A DNA stretch of 5,125 nt from Pseudomonadota bacterium (GTDB taxonomy: Bacteria; Desulfobacterota; JAPLJL01), in assembly GCA_026388615.1 (NCBI GenBank), contig JAPLJL010000340.1:1-5125 (forward strand), in the 5' to 3' direction. Below, in pieces: positions 1 to 5,125 of this stretch. A program made the position numbers and the translations under genes. The notes under the pieces were generated by a model. It saw only the letters and a list, made by a program, of their open reading frames with translations, was not told where the DNA came from and ran no database searches. Position 1 is the stretch's first letter. Each line of letters opens with the position of its first letter.

Positions 1-148
1 GAAGGCGGGAATTATCCCGATAACCGTGGGCGGAGGCGGGATACCGGTGGAGGAAGTTGCGCCCAAAGTAGAGGGTGGAAAAGAAACTTACAACTGCAAC
101 TACGACATCAGGTTCTCAAAAAAAGCGGGGAAAAAACCTAAGGGCTGA
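1..148 (+). CDS. 3' end of an unidentified gene with a carbamate-kinase-like GGGGIPV motif (partial)
   Basis: Only the last 48 codons are present, in the frame that starts at base 2 and ends at the TGA at 146-148. Near the window edge the peptide reads KAGIIPITVGGGGIPVEEV, then a polar stretch containing TYNCNYDIRF, then a Lys/Gly-rich tail ending KKAGKKPKG. The 'aG.I.I..GGGGIPV' pattern closely resembles the nucleotide-binding glycine-rich segment of carbamate kinase in the amino-acid-kinase family. In that family, however, well over 100 further residues normally follow, including a conserved 'EAVIDKD' segment. Here only about 32 residues follow and that segment is not seen. The fragment is therefore either a truncated or divergent relative or something unrelated that shares the motif. 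The gene ends 37 bases before cimA on the same strand, so the two may be cotranscribed. That a coding region ends here is well supported; its identity is not. Confidence 0.6.
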   Translation, partial: KAGIIPITVGGGGIPVEEVAPKVEGGKETYNCNYDIRFSKKAGKKPKG

Positions 149-185
149 TTTCATCCAAGGGGGATTAAATATTAAGGTTGGTTAA

Positions 186-1829
186 ATGGCTAAGGAAAAA
201 CAAAATCTTTGCCCCCGGAGTGTGGAAATCTACGATACCACGCTTCGAGACGGGGCCCAGGCGGCCGAAATCTCCTTCTCGGTGATCGACAAGATCCGCA
301 TCGCGGAACGGCTGGCCGAGATCGGGATCCACTACATCGAAGGCGGGTGGCCCGGGGCCAATCCCCGGGACGACGAGTTTTTCCGGAAGATGCGCTCCCG
401 GAGAATCGGCCGGACCCAGCTGGTTGCCTTCGGCTCCACGGTTAATCCGAAAAGGAAGCCCGAGTCCGATCCCGCGATCAGGGCGCTTTTGCAGGCCGGA
501 ACGGGGGCGGTTACCATCGTCGGCAAATCCTGGGATCTGCACCTGAAAAAAGCCCTCCGGATCGGGCTGGAGCGGAACCTGGAGATCATCGGGAGCACGC
601 TTTCCTATCTCCGCCCCCGGGTGGACCGGCTTTTTTTCGACGCAGAACATTTTTTCGACGGTTATCGGGAAAACCCGGACTACGCCCTGGAGACCATCCG
701 GGCGGCGGCCGGGGCCGGGGCTGACGCGGTGGTCCTCTGCGATACCAACGGGGGAACCCTGCCCTTCGAACTCGCCGAGGTCTTCACGCGGGCCCGCGCC
801 GGGAGTTCTGTCCCGCTCGGGATCCACACCCACAACGATTCCGAACTGGCGGTGGCCAATACCCTGGCCGCGGTCCGGCTGGGGGCGGTTCAGGTCCAGG
901 GCACGATCAACGGGATCGGGGAGCGCTGCGGGAACGCCAACCTGATTTCGATCATTCCCGCGCTCAAGCTCAAGCTGGGAGTGGATTGCGTCTCCGACCG
1001 CGCGCTCACCCGGCTCTCCGAGGTTTCTCATTTTGTCGATGAGATCCTGAACCAGGTGCCCAACCGTCATCAGCCATATGTCGGGACCAACGCCTTCGCC
1101 CACAAGGGCGGAATGCACATCAGCGCGGTGGAGCGGCACTCGCCCACCTACGAGCACGTCGATCCGGGAAAGATCGGGAACCGGCGGAAGGTCTTGGTTT
1201 CGGACCAGTCGGGCCGTTCCACGGTGGTGGCCAAAGCCCGCGAATATGGAATCAGGCTCAAGGCCGACGATCCCCGCACCGGCGAGATCCTCCGGGAGCT
1301 CAAGGAACTCGAGAAAGAAGGTTTCCAGTACGAAGGGGCCGAGGGCAGCTTCGAGCTGATCCTCCGGCGGGCGATCGAGGGAAAGAAAAAATATTTCCGG
1401 CTGCACGGGTTCCGGGTGATTAACGAGAAACGCACCGAGAGTGAACCGGTAATTTCCGAAGCTACGATTATGGTGGACGTGAACGGGAAGGTGGAACACA
1501 CCGCGGCCCTCGGGAACGGGCCGGTAAATGCGCTGGACAACGCCCTGCGCAAGGCCCTGGAAAAGTTCTATCGGCCGCTCTCCGAGATTCGCCTGGAGGA
1601 CTACAAAGTCCGGGTCCTCTCGGAGAAGGAGGGCACCGCCGCCCCGGTCCGGGTCCTGATCGAATCCAGCGACGGAAAAAAGAACTGGGGAACGGTGGGA
1701 GTTTCCCGGAATATCATCGAGGCCAGCTGGCAGGCCCTGGTGGACAGCCTGGAATTCAAGCTCCGGAGCGTGGCGGGGAAGAGGAAAAAAGTCAGGAGTC
1801 AGAAGTCGAGAGCGGGCAGAAAAGGTTGA
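186..1829 (+). CDS. cimA: (R)-citramalate synthase (CimA), LeuA/DRE-TIM family
   Basis: The 547-residue product should condense acetyl-CoA with pyruvate to (R)-citramalate in the cytoplasm, the first step of threonine-independent isoleucine synthesis. The DRE-TIM barrel spans about residues 12-290. It has the signature DTTLRDGAQ at 17-25 (Arg21 catalytic, Asp22 metal ligand), metal ligands in HTHND at 214-218, and NGIGERCGNANL at 242-253. Several stretches are typical of CimA rather than 2-isopropylmalate synthase: YIEGGWPGANP (50-60), TIVGKSWDLHL (110-120) and the AFAHKGGMH segment at 303-311. Residues from about 405 to 530 form the LeuA-type C-terminal allosteric domain, so feedback inhibition by isoleucine is expected from the family. 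The length is usual for CimA. An in-frame TAA lies directly before the ATG (183-185), so translation cannot begin earlier, and the next Met is at 69, past the catalytic signature. The ribosome site is modest (AAGG at 174-177). The last 17 residues are a Lys/Arg-rich tail outside the domain, encoded by repeat-like DNA. LeuA or homocitrate synthase is a less likely alternative. Confidence 0.93.
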   Translation: MAKEKQNLCPRSVEIYDTTLRDGAQAAEISFSVIDKIRIAERLAEIGIHYIEGGWPGANPRDDEFFRKMRSRRIGRTQLVAFGSTVNPKRKPESDPAIRALLQAGTGAVTIVGKSWDLHLKKALRIGLERNLEIIGSTLSYLRPRVDRLFFDAEHFFDGYRENPDYALETIRAAAGAGADAVVLCDTNGGTLPFELAEVFTRARAGSSVPLGIHTHNDSELAVANTLAAVRLGAVQVQGTINGIGERCGNANLISIIPALKLKLGVDCVSDRALTRLSEVSHFVDEILNQVPNRHQPYVGTNAFAHKGGMHISAVERHSPTYEHVDPGKIGNRRKVLVSDQSGRSTVVAKAREYGIRLKADDPRTGEILRELKELEKEGFQYEGAEGSFELILRRAIEGKKKYFRLHGFRVINEKRTESEPVISEATIMVDVNGKVEHTAALGNGPVNALDNALRKALEKFYRPLSEIRLEDYKVRVLSEKEGTAAPVRVLIESSDGKKNWGTVGVSRNIIEASWQALVDSLEFKLRSVAGKRKKVRSQKSRAGRKG

Positions 1830-1895
1830 GGGAAGGGAAGATTATTTCAGAATCCCTTTCTGACGCCCCGAGCTCCCGGCTCCTTGCTCCCAGCC
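1791..1895. repeat. Degenerate low-complexity repeat patch spanning the cimA stop
   Basis: The plus strand reads GTCAGGAGTCAGAAGTCGAG at 1791-1810. After the stop codon comes the pyrimidine-rich block CCCCGAGCTCCCGGCTCCTT (1866-1885), which read on the other strand is made of similar GGAGC/GGGAGC units. GTCAGAA (1798-1804) is complementary to TTCTGAC (1858-1864). Within this span AAGGGAAGATT and AATCCCTT can also pair, with a 3-base bulge. These short permuted units look like the intergenic repeat litter found in many environmental bacterial genomes. The first part has been read into the cimA 3' end and encodes its basic tail. There is no T-run, so this is not a convincing intrinsic terminator. 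The repeat nature is inferred from composition, since only one copy is visible here. Confidence 0.35.
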
Positions 1896-1899
1896 AATG

Positions 1900-1910
1900 A
1901 AGGGGGAAGG
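1900..1910 (+). promoter_or_regulatory. Ribosome binding site that fixes the aldolase start
   Basis: A strong purine-rich Shine-Dalgarno sequence, AAGGGGGAAGG, lies just before the ATG at 1914. Its AAGGGGG part is 7 bases from that codon. The frame also opens upstream at a TTG (1884), but that codon has only pyrimidine-rich sequence in front of it and would place the ribosome site inside the gene. The ATG at 1914 is therefore chosen. Confidence 0.8.
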
Positions 1911-1913
1911 ATC

Positions 1914-3167
1914 ATGAACGAATGGGAAAAATTGGCGCGCGCGGCATCGCTTCCGGTTAAAGAAGAGGAAAAACTGGCCGCCCAGAAAACAATTCGGGAA
2001 AAGGCAGAAAAGGCGGGGGTGAACGTTGCTTCCGTTAAAAAACTGTACGAAGCCAGGGGCCGGGGGGAATGCGGCGGGTTTTCCGTTCCGGCTTGTAACA
2101 TACGAGGGATGACCTATTTCACCGCCCGGGCGGCCTATCGGGCCGCGCAGCGGGAAAAGGTGGGGCTCCTGGTATTCGAGATCGCCCGTTCGGAGATGGA
2201 TTACACCTTTCAGAACCCGGCGGAATACGCTTCTCAGATCATCGCCGCCGCGGCTGCGGAGAAGTTTCCCGGGCCGGTTTGCCTGCAGGGGGATCATTAC
2301 CAGGTCCGGCCCCGGTTTTTCCGGGAAAACCGGGAGGGTGAGATCGGAAACCTGAAGAAGCTTATCTCCGAGTCGCTGGAGGCGGGTTTTTACAATATCG
2401 ATATTGACGCCTCCACCGTGGTGGATCTGAAACAGCCTACGATTCTGGCCCAGCAGGAAAACAACTGCCAGATTACCGCCGAGCTCACCGCCTTTATCCG
2501 GGAAAAGGAAAACAAAGGCAAGGAGGTTTCCATCGGAGGAGAAATCGGGGAGGTGGGGACCAAGAATTCAACCGAGGAGGATCTCCGGGCTTTTATGGAG
2601 GGTTATTCCCGGGAACTAAAGAAATTTGGCTCGAAGCTTGAGGGAATCTCCAAGATCAGCATTCAGACCGGCACCACCCACGGAGGGGTTCCCCTCGCGG
2701 ACGGCAGCGTGGCCAAGGTGACGCTGGACTTCGAGACCCTGAAGAAGCTTTCCGCGCTGGCCCGTTCCGACTTTGGGATGGCCGGGGCGGTTCAACACGG
2801 AGCCTCCACGCTTCCCGAGGAGGCCTTTCACCTTTTCCCCGAAGTGGAGTGCGCCGAGGTGCATCTGGCCACCGGTTTCCAGAACCTTCTGATCGACAGC
2901 CCGAATTTCCCCCGGGAGATACGGGAGGAGATGTACCGGTACCTCGATCAGAAGTGCGCGGACGAGAAGAAACCGGGAATGACGGAGGAGCAATTCATCT
3001 ATAAAACCCGGAAGAAGGTTTACGGCCCGTTCAAGCAGGCTCTCTGGGATCTTCCGGAAAAAGTGCGGGGCAAGCTCGAGGAGGAACTCGAGGCCCGCTT
3101 TGCCCTGATCTTCGATCGCCTGCGAGTTAAGAACACGCTCGAACTGGCCAACAAGTACAACAAGTAA
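1914..3167 (+). CDS. fba: Class II (zinc-dependent) fructose-bisphosphate aldolase-like protein, long divergent form
   Basis: The 417-residue product belongs to the class II ketose-bisphosphate aldolase family. It should reversibly cleave fructose 1,6-bisphosphate, or a related ketose bisphosphate, to dihydroxyacetone phosphate and an aldehyde in the cytoplasm. Core landmarks appear in the expected order: GFSVPACNIRG (55-65), matching the family's 'vPAfNv'; GDHYQV (126-131), supplying the catalytic Asp127 and zinc ligand His128; IDIDAS (162-167); GGEIGEVG (208-215), with the family Glu; IQTGTTHGG (250-258), with zinc ligand His256; and AVQHGAS (292-298), with zinc ligand His295. Where typical members have a phosphate-binding 'K.N..T(D/E)' segment, this one reads AEVHLATGFQN (314-324), with His317 in place of Asn. 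It is also longer than the usual 280-360 residues, with about 50 extra N-terminal residues and a charged C-terminal part after about 330. It lies 84 bases after cimA on the same strand, probably in the same transcript. The aldolase fold is secure; the exact sugar substrate is inferred. A tagatose-bisphosphate aldolase is the main alternative. Confidence 0.85.
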   Translation: MNEWEKLARAASLPVKEEEKLAAQKTIREKAEKAGVNVASVKKLYEARGRGECGGFSVPACNIRGMTYFTARAAYRAAQREKVGLLVFEIARSEMDYTFQNPAEYASQIIAAAAAEKFPGPVCLQGDHYQVRPRFFRENREGEIGNLKKLISESLEAGFYNIDIDASTVVDLKQPTILAQQENNCQITAELTAFIREKENKGKEVSIGGEIGEVGTKNSTEEDLRAFMEGYSRELKKFGSKLEGISKISIQTGTTHGGVPLADGSVAKVTLDFETLKKLSALARSDFGMAGAVQHGASTLPEEAFHLFPEVECAEVHLATGFQNLLIDSPNFPREIREEMYRYLDQKCADEKKPGMTEEQFIYKTRKKVYGPFKQALWDLPEKVRGKLEEELEARFALIFDRLRVKNTLELANKYNK

Positions 3168-3178
3168 TTAACCGGTAG

Positions 3179-3237
3179 AAAAAATCTAATCCCCCCATTC
3201 CCACCTTTGTCAAAAGGGGGGGAGAGAGGGGATTTTT
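3179..3237. terminator. Bidirectional Rho-independent-type terminator, C-rich/G-rich inverted repeat
   Basis: An A-run (3179-3184) and a T-run (3233-3237) flank an imperfect hairpin. The outer stem pairs AAAAATC (3180-3186) with GATTTTT (3231-3237). The inner stem pairs CCTTT (3204-3208) with AAAGG (3213-3217) around a GTCA loop. Between them a C-rich left arm faces a G-rich right arm with some mismatches. A hairpin followed by Ts exists on both strands, so it can end transcripts from the aldolase gene and from the convergent pfkA, whose stop codon overlaps the T-run. The same design (C-rich arm, TTTG.CAAA centre, G-rich arm) occurs as a dispersed palindrome in many bacteria, so it may also be a repeat copy. 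Confidence 0.7.
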
Positions 3238-4327
3238 ATTCGTTTCCGAATCTCATCCCGATCGCGCGGGCGGCCTGGACCTCAAGACCGTTTACGGGAA
3301 CCCGGCGGATGCCCTGGGCCGCCTGGCGGAGCGGAAGACGGGTAATCTTATTCCCCTTCAGGGCGACATAAATACCGGTTTTTCCGTCGTGCGCCGCGCG
3401 AACCGCTTCGATTCCAAAAAGGGTGGCTAGGTTCCGGTCGCGGGCCGTGGGGGTCCCGCCCCGCTGGACGTGCCCCAAGACGGTGACTCGGGTTTCAATC
3501 CCGGTTCGGGATTCGATTTCATGCGTAACCACTTCGCCAATCCCGCCCAGGCGGATGGGTTCGGCGCTGGTTTTGACTTCCCGTCGCACCACCGGTTTCT
3601 CCCCCAGCGGGCGAGCGCCTTCGGCCGCCACCACAATGGTATAAAGACGGCCTTTCCGGCGGCGGAGCTCAATCGCTTTGCAGATGCTTTCAAAGGAGAA
3701 GGGAATTTCAGGGATTAAAACGACATCCGCCCCCGAAGCGATCCCGGACTCGAGGGCGATCCAGCCGGCGTTCCGGCCCATCACTTCTACTACCATGACC
3801 CGGTGATGGCTTTGCGCGGTGGTGCGCAACCGGTCAATCGCCTCGCTGGCGATCGTCACCGCGGTATCGAAACCGATGGTGAAATCGGTTCCCCTGAGGT
3901 CGTTATCAATGGTTTTGGGCATTCCGATTACCGGCACCCCCAGCGCATTGATTCCGGAGGCTATCGTCATGGTCCCGTCCCCACCGCTGACGAACAAAAC
4001 ATCCAAGCCCAGCCGCTTGATCACCCGGACCACTTCCCCGGACCGGTCGGTAATCCGGACCCGGCCGTCTTTTTCTTCTTTGACCGCGAAGGGGTTGATC
4101 CGGTTGGAGCTTCCCAGGATGGTTCCCCCGGTGGTCAGGATTTCGGAAACGTCGTCATAGCTGAGCTTGGTATAGCGGCCGGGCCAGAGCAGGCCTTCAA
4201 AACCGTCCAGAATACCGACCGCCTCCCAGCCGTGCTCGTTGATGGCGGATTTAACCACCGCCCGGATCAGGGCGTTCAGCCCCGGGCAGTCGCCCCCGCC
4301 GGTCAGGATCCCGATCCTTTTATTCAT
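3236..4327 (-). CDS. pfkA: 6-phosphofructokinase, PPi-like lineage, predicted ATP-dependent
   Basis: The 363-residue cytoplasmic enzyme should phosphorylate fructose 6-phosphate to fructose 1,6-bisphosphate, the committed step of glycolysis. Visible motifs are the N-terminal GILTGGGDCPGLNA (6-19), GGDGT (115-119), PKTIDNDL (137-144) with the catalytic Asp141, MGRNAGW (183-189), AAEGA (234-238) and LGHVQRGG (284-291). All of these fit the PfkA fold in order. The residue matching E. coli position 104 is Gly118, typical of ATP users, whereas the residue matching position 124 is Lys138, typical of the pyrophosphate-type lineage. This combination is known from ATP-dependent members of that lineage, for example actinobacterial and trypanosomal enzymes, so ATP is the better guess for the donor. 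The length exceeds the 320 residues of E. coli PfkA but fits this clade. Translation starts at ATG 4325-4327 behind a strong GAGGAGGG (complement of 4333-4340) at 5 bases spacing. The gene has its own promoter and converges on the aldolase gene. Confidence 0.94.
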   Translation of the reverse strand: MNKRIGILTGGGDCPGLNALIRAVVKSAINEHGWEAVGILDGFEGLLWPGRYTKLSYDDVSEILTTGGTILGSSNRINPFAVKEEKDGRVRITDRSGEVVRVIKRLGLDVLFVSGGDGTMTIASGINALGVPVIGMPKTIDNDLRGTDFTIGFDTAVTIASEAIDRLRTTAQSHHRVMVVEVMGRNAGWIALESGIASGADVVLIPEIPFSFESICKAIELRRRKGRLYTIVVAAEGARPLGEKPVVRREVKTSAEPIRLGGIGEVVTHEIESRTGIETRVTVLGHVQRGGTPTARDRNLATLFGIEAVRAAHDGKTGIYVALKGNKITRLPLRQAAQGIRRVPVNGLEVQAARAIGMRFGNE

Positions 4328-4350
4328 GGAAACCCTCCTCTGCGAATACC

Positions 4351-4370
4351 ATAAATTGTTGCCAATTTAT
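4351..4370. promoter_or_regulatory. Candidate operator: perfect 8-bp inverted repeat at the pfkA start of transcription
   Basis: ATAAATTG (4351-4358) and CAATTTAT (4363-4370) are perfect inverted copies separated by TTGC. The element covers most of the pfkA -10 box and the predicted transcription start. A dimeric repressor bound there would block RNA polymerase. An AT-rich hairpin in the RNA is less likely, because the predicted transcript would begin within the element. The symmetry is seen directly; the regulatory role is inferred and no regulator gene is present in the window. Confidence 0.45.
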
Positions 4371-4394
4371 ATCACATTTTCATTTTCATCTGAA
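4366..4394 (-). promoter_or_regulatory. Sigma-70-type promoter of pfkA with extended -10
   Basis: On the minus strand, TTCAGA (complement of 4389-4394) serves as a -35 box. It is separated by exactly 17 bases from TATAAA (complement of 4366-4371). The -10 box is preceded by TG plus one base, an extended -10. Transcription would start near 4358-4360 and give a leader of roughly 30 bases before the pfkA ATG, including its strong ribosome site. The assignment rests on consensus match and position only. Confidence 0.6.
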
Positions 4395-4454
4395 TTAAAA
4401 ATTCCTCCTCACCCTTCCAGTAGACCGATTCACAATCAAAATATCACTAAAATT

Positions 4455-4505
4455 GGTAGCCGCAACCTTTAGATTGCGCCATTTTCGCAGGCTAAAGCGG
4501 CTACC
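4455..4505. repeat. REP-like palindromic intergenic element
   Basis: The outer arms GGTAGCCG (4455-4462) and CGGCTACC (4498-4505) pair perfectly. Inside them, CTTTAG pairs with CTAAAG and TTGCG pairs with CGCAG (one G-T pair), around a CCATTTT loop. The only defect is a 4-base CAAC bulge on the left. Each half can also fold on itself (CGCAA with TTGCG on the left; CGC with GCG on the right), which gives a nested palindrome. Elements of the form 'GGTAGCCGC-(N)-GCGGCTACC' with internal CTTTAG/CTAAAG are familiar as dispersed intergenic repeats in several bacterial phyla. It lies between the divergent pfkA and comEA-like genes and contains the in-frame stop (4493-4495) that limits the latter's reading frame upstream. 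It has no T-run, so it is not a classic terminator. Confidence 0.65.
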
Positions 4506-4606
4506 GTTTTGGGATAAAGCTTGGAGAATGTTCCCGTTTGGTTGATAATTGGGAAGAAAAAAAGGGGAGTAAAACGACGAAGCAATCTATCTTTAATATA
4601 TTAATA

Positions 4607-5125
4607 ATGAAGGCAGAGGATTATTTGCTTCGGGAGCAAGGAAATAAACGATTTAACCTGGATTTCCTGCCGGTGATTTTTGTGGCCGCTTTCCTGACTG
4701 CCGGGCAGCTGCATTCCGGAGGGTGGGAGGTTTCTGCCTCGCCGGTTTCCCTGAAGGAAAATATTTACTCCTGGATCGAGATGCAGGATCCTGACCGGCC
4801 TCCCTGCGTTTATGGGTTTACCGGTTCTCCCACCCTGGCGGAGCTAATCCCGGGATCCGGGCGGGAAGAGAAGAAAATGCTGGGAAACGGCACCCGGGTC
4901 AGGATTGTTTCCCGGGAACCCCTGGACTTCCGCGAGGAGAAAATGCCGGGGAGTCATCTTTTGCTCTTCGGGCAGAAAATCGATGTTAACCGGGCCGGCC
5001 GCCGGGATCTGGAAGCGGTTCCCGGGATTGGCCCGAGCCTTTCCGGAAGGATTATCCAGTACCGGCAGGAAAATGGGGATTTCCGGGAATTGTCCGGGCT
5101 CCTGGAGGTCCGGGGCATCGGGCCG
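4607..5125 (+). CDS. comEA: ComEA-like helix-hairpin-helix DNA-binding protein (partial, runs off window)
   Basis: The 173 visible residues run in an open frame to the window edge. Residues 18-35 (DFLPVIFVAAFLTAGQLH) are hydrophobic and probably form a membrane anchor or signal segment. Residues 36-120 resemble no domain I can name, but the order PTLAELIPG, GTRVRI and HLLLFG is suggestive of the linker or SLBB-like part of ComEA proteins. From 125 the ComEA domain is clear: IDVNRAGRRDLEAVPGIGP, then GRIIQYRQENGDFRELSGLL, then VRGIGP at the edge. This gives the first helix-hairpin-helix (PGIGPSLS, 139-146) complete and the second cut. Such proteins bind double-stranded DNA at the outer face of the membrane during natural transformation. 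Only about 15-30 residues are probably missing. The start is uncertain. ATG 4607 follows AT-rich sequence without a proper Shine-Dalgarno; an in-frame TTG at 4538, behind GGAGA (4523-4527), would add 23 residues. No frame shift is seen. Confidence 0.82.
   Translation, partial: MKAEDYLLREQGNKRFNLDFLPVIFVAAFLTAGQLHSGGWEVSASPVSLKENIYSWIEMQDPDRPPCVYGFTGSPTLAELIPGSGREEKKMLGNGTRVRIVSREPLDFREEKMPGSHLLLFGQKIDVNRAGRRDLEAVPGIGPSLSGRIIQYRQENGDFRELSGLLEVRGIGP

Noticed and set aside
165..1499. Long open frame on the minus strand opposite cimA (444 codons)
   Set aside because: It is antisense to a clear CimA, its translation is rich in Pro, Gly, Arg and Asp without any domain, and long antisense frames are common in GC-rich genes.
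1830..1864. Possible terminator after cimA (AAGGG...CCCTT hairpin)
   Set aside because: The stem is short and bulged and is followed by GCCCC rather than a T-run; it is better treated as part of the repeat patch.
1842..2297. Minus-strand open frame across the cimA-aldolase gap
   Set aside because: It mostly mirrors the start of the aldolase gene, has no ribosome site that I can see, and its translation resembles no protein family.
3803..4354. Plus-strand open frame opposite pfkA (183 codons)
   Set aside because: It is the complement of a well-supported pfkA, with low-complexity composition and no recognisable motif.
4376..4415. Minus-strand mini-ORF Met-Lys-Met-Lys-Met behind GAGGAGGA, upstream of the pfkA promoter
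   Set aside because: It lies upstream of the predicted transcription start, the spacing to the ribosome-like site is too long, and a five-codon simple repeat is easily explained by chance.
4328..4606. Search for tRNA, riboswitch or CRISPR repeats in the longest intergenic gap
   Set aside because: Apart from the promoter, the small palindrome and the REP-like element, I see no cloverleaf, no regularly spaced repeats and no riboswitch motif that I recognise.

Overview
The window comes from a bacterial chromosome with GC-rich genes and AT-richer gaps between them. It looks like ordinary core metabolism rather than a mobile or defence region. Codon choice favours GGG, CGG, GCC and ATC. The gene set is a citramalate synthase, a long divergent class II aldolase, a phosphofructokinase of the PPi-like lineage and a ComEA-type protein. 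With the palindromic intergenic repeats, this suggests an uncultured, probably anaerobic or fermentative bacterium, possibly a candidate phylum such as Omnitrophota or a relative. That placement is an impression from style and is weakly supported.

Layout. Bases 1-148 are the 3' end of a plus-strand gene that I cannot identify; it carries a glycine-rich GGGGIPV motif like that of carbamate kinases. It is followed closely by cimA (186-1829, plus), then a class II fructose-bisphosphate aldolase-like gene (1914-3167, plus). A C-rich/G-rich inverted repeat at 3179-3237 lies between this gene and the convergent 6-phosphofructokinase gene (3236-4327, minus) and can terminate transcription from both sides. 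Upstream of pfkA is a good sigma-70-type promoter whose -10 box overlaps a perfect 8-bp inverted repeat, a plausible operator. The rest of that gap holds a REP-like palindrome (4455-4505). The window ends inside a plus-strand ComEA-like gene (about 4607 to beyond 5125).

How the genes fit together. Phosphofructokinase and aldolase catalyse consecutive steps of glycolysis (fructose 6-phosphate to fructose 1,6-bisphosphate to triose phosphates). They face each other across a shared terminator, so they are transcribed separately. CimA uses pyruvate and acetyl-CoA, both downstream of glycolysis, to start threonine-independent isoleucine synthesis, and is probably cotranscribed with the aldolase gene. 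The ComEA-like gene is unrelated to these and belongs to DNA uptake or DNA binding at the envelope.

I found no convincing undescribed system. The points most worth a second look are the palindrome on the pfkA promoter, the Gly/Lys residue pair in PfkA, the divergent aldolase, the intergenic palindromes, and the short or odd C-terminus of the first gene.
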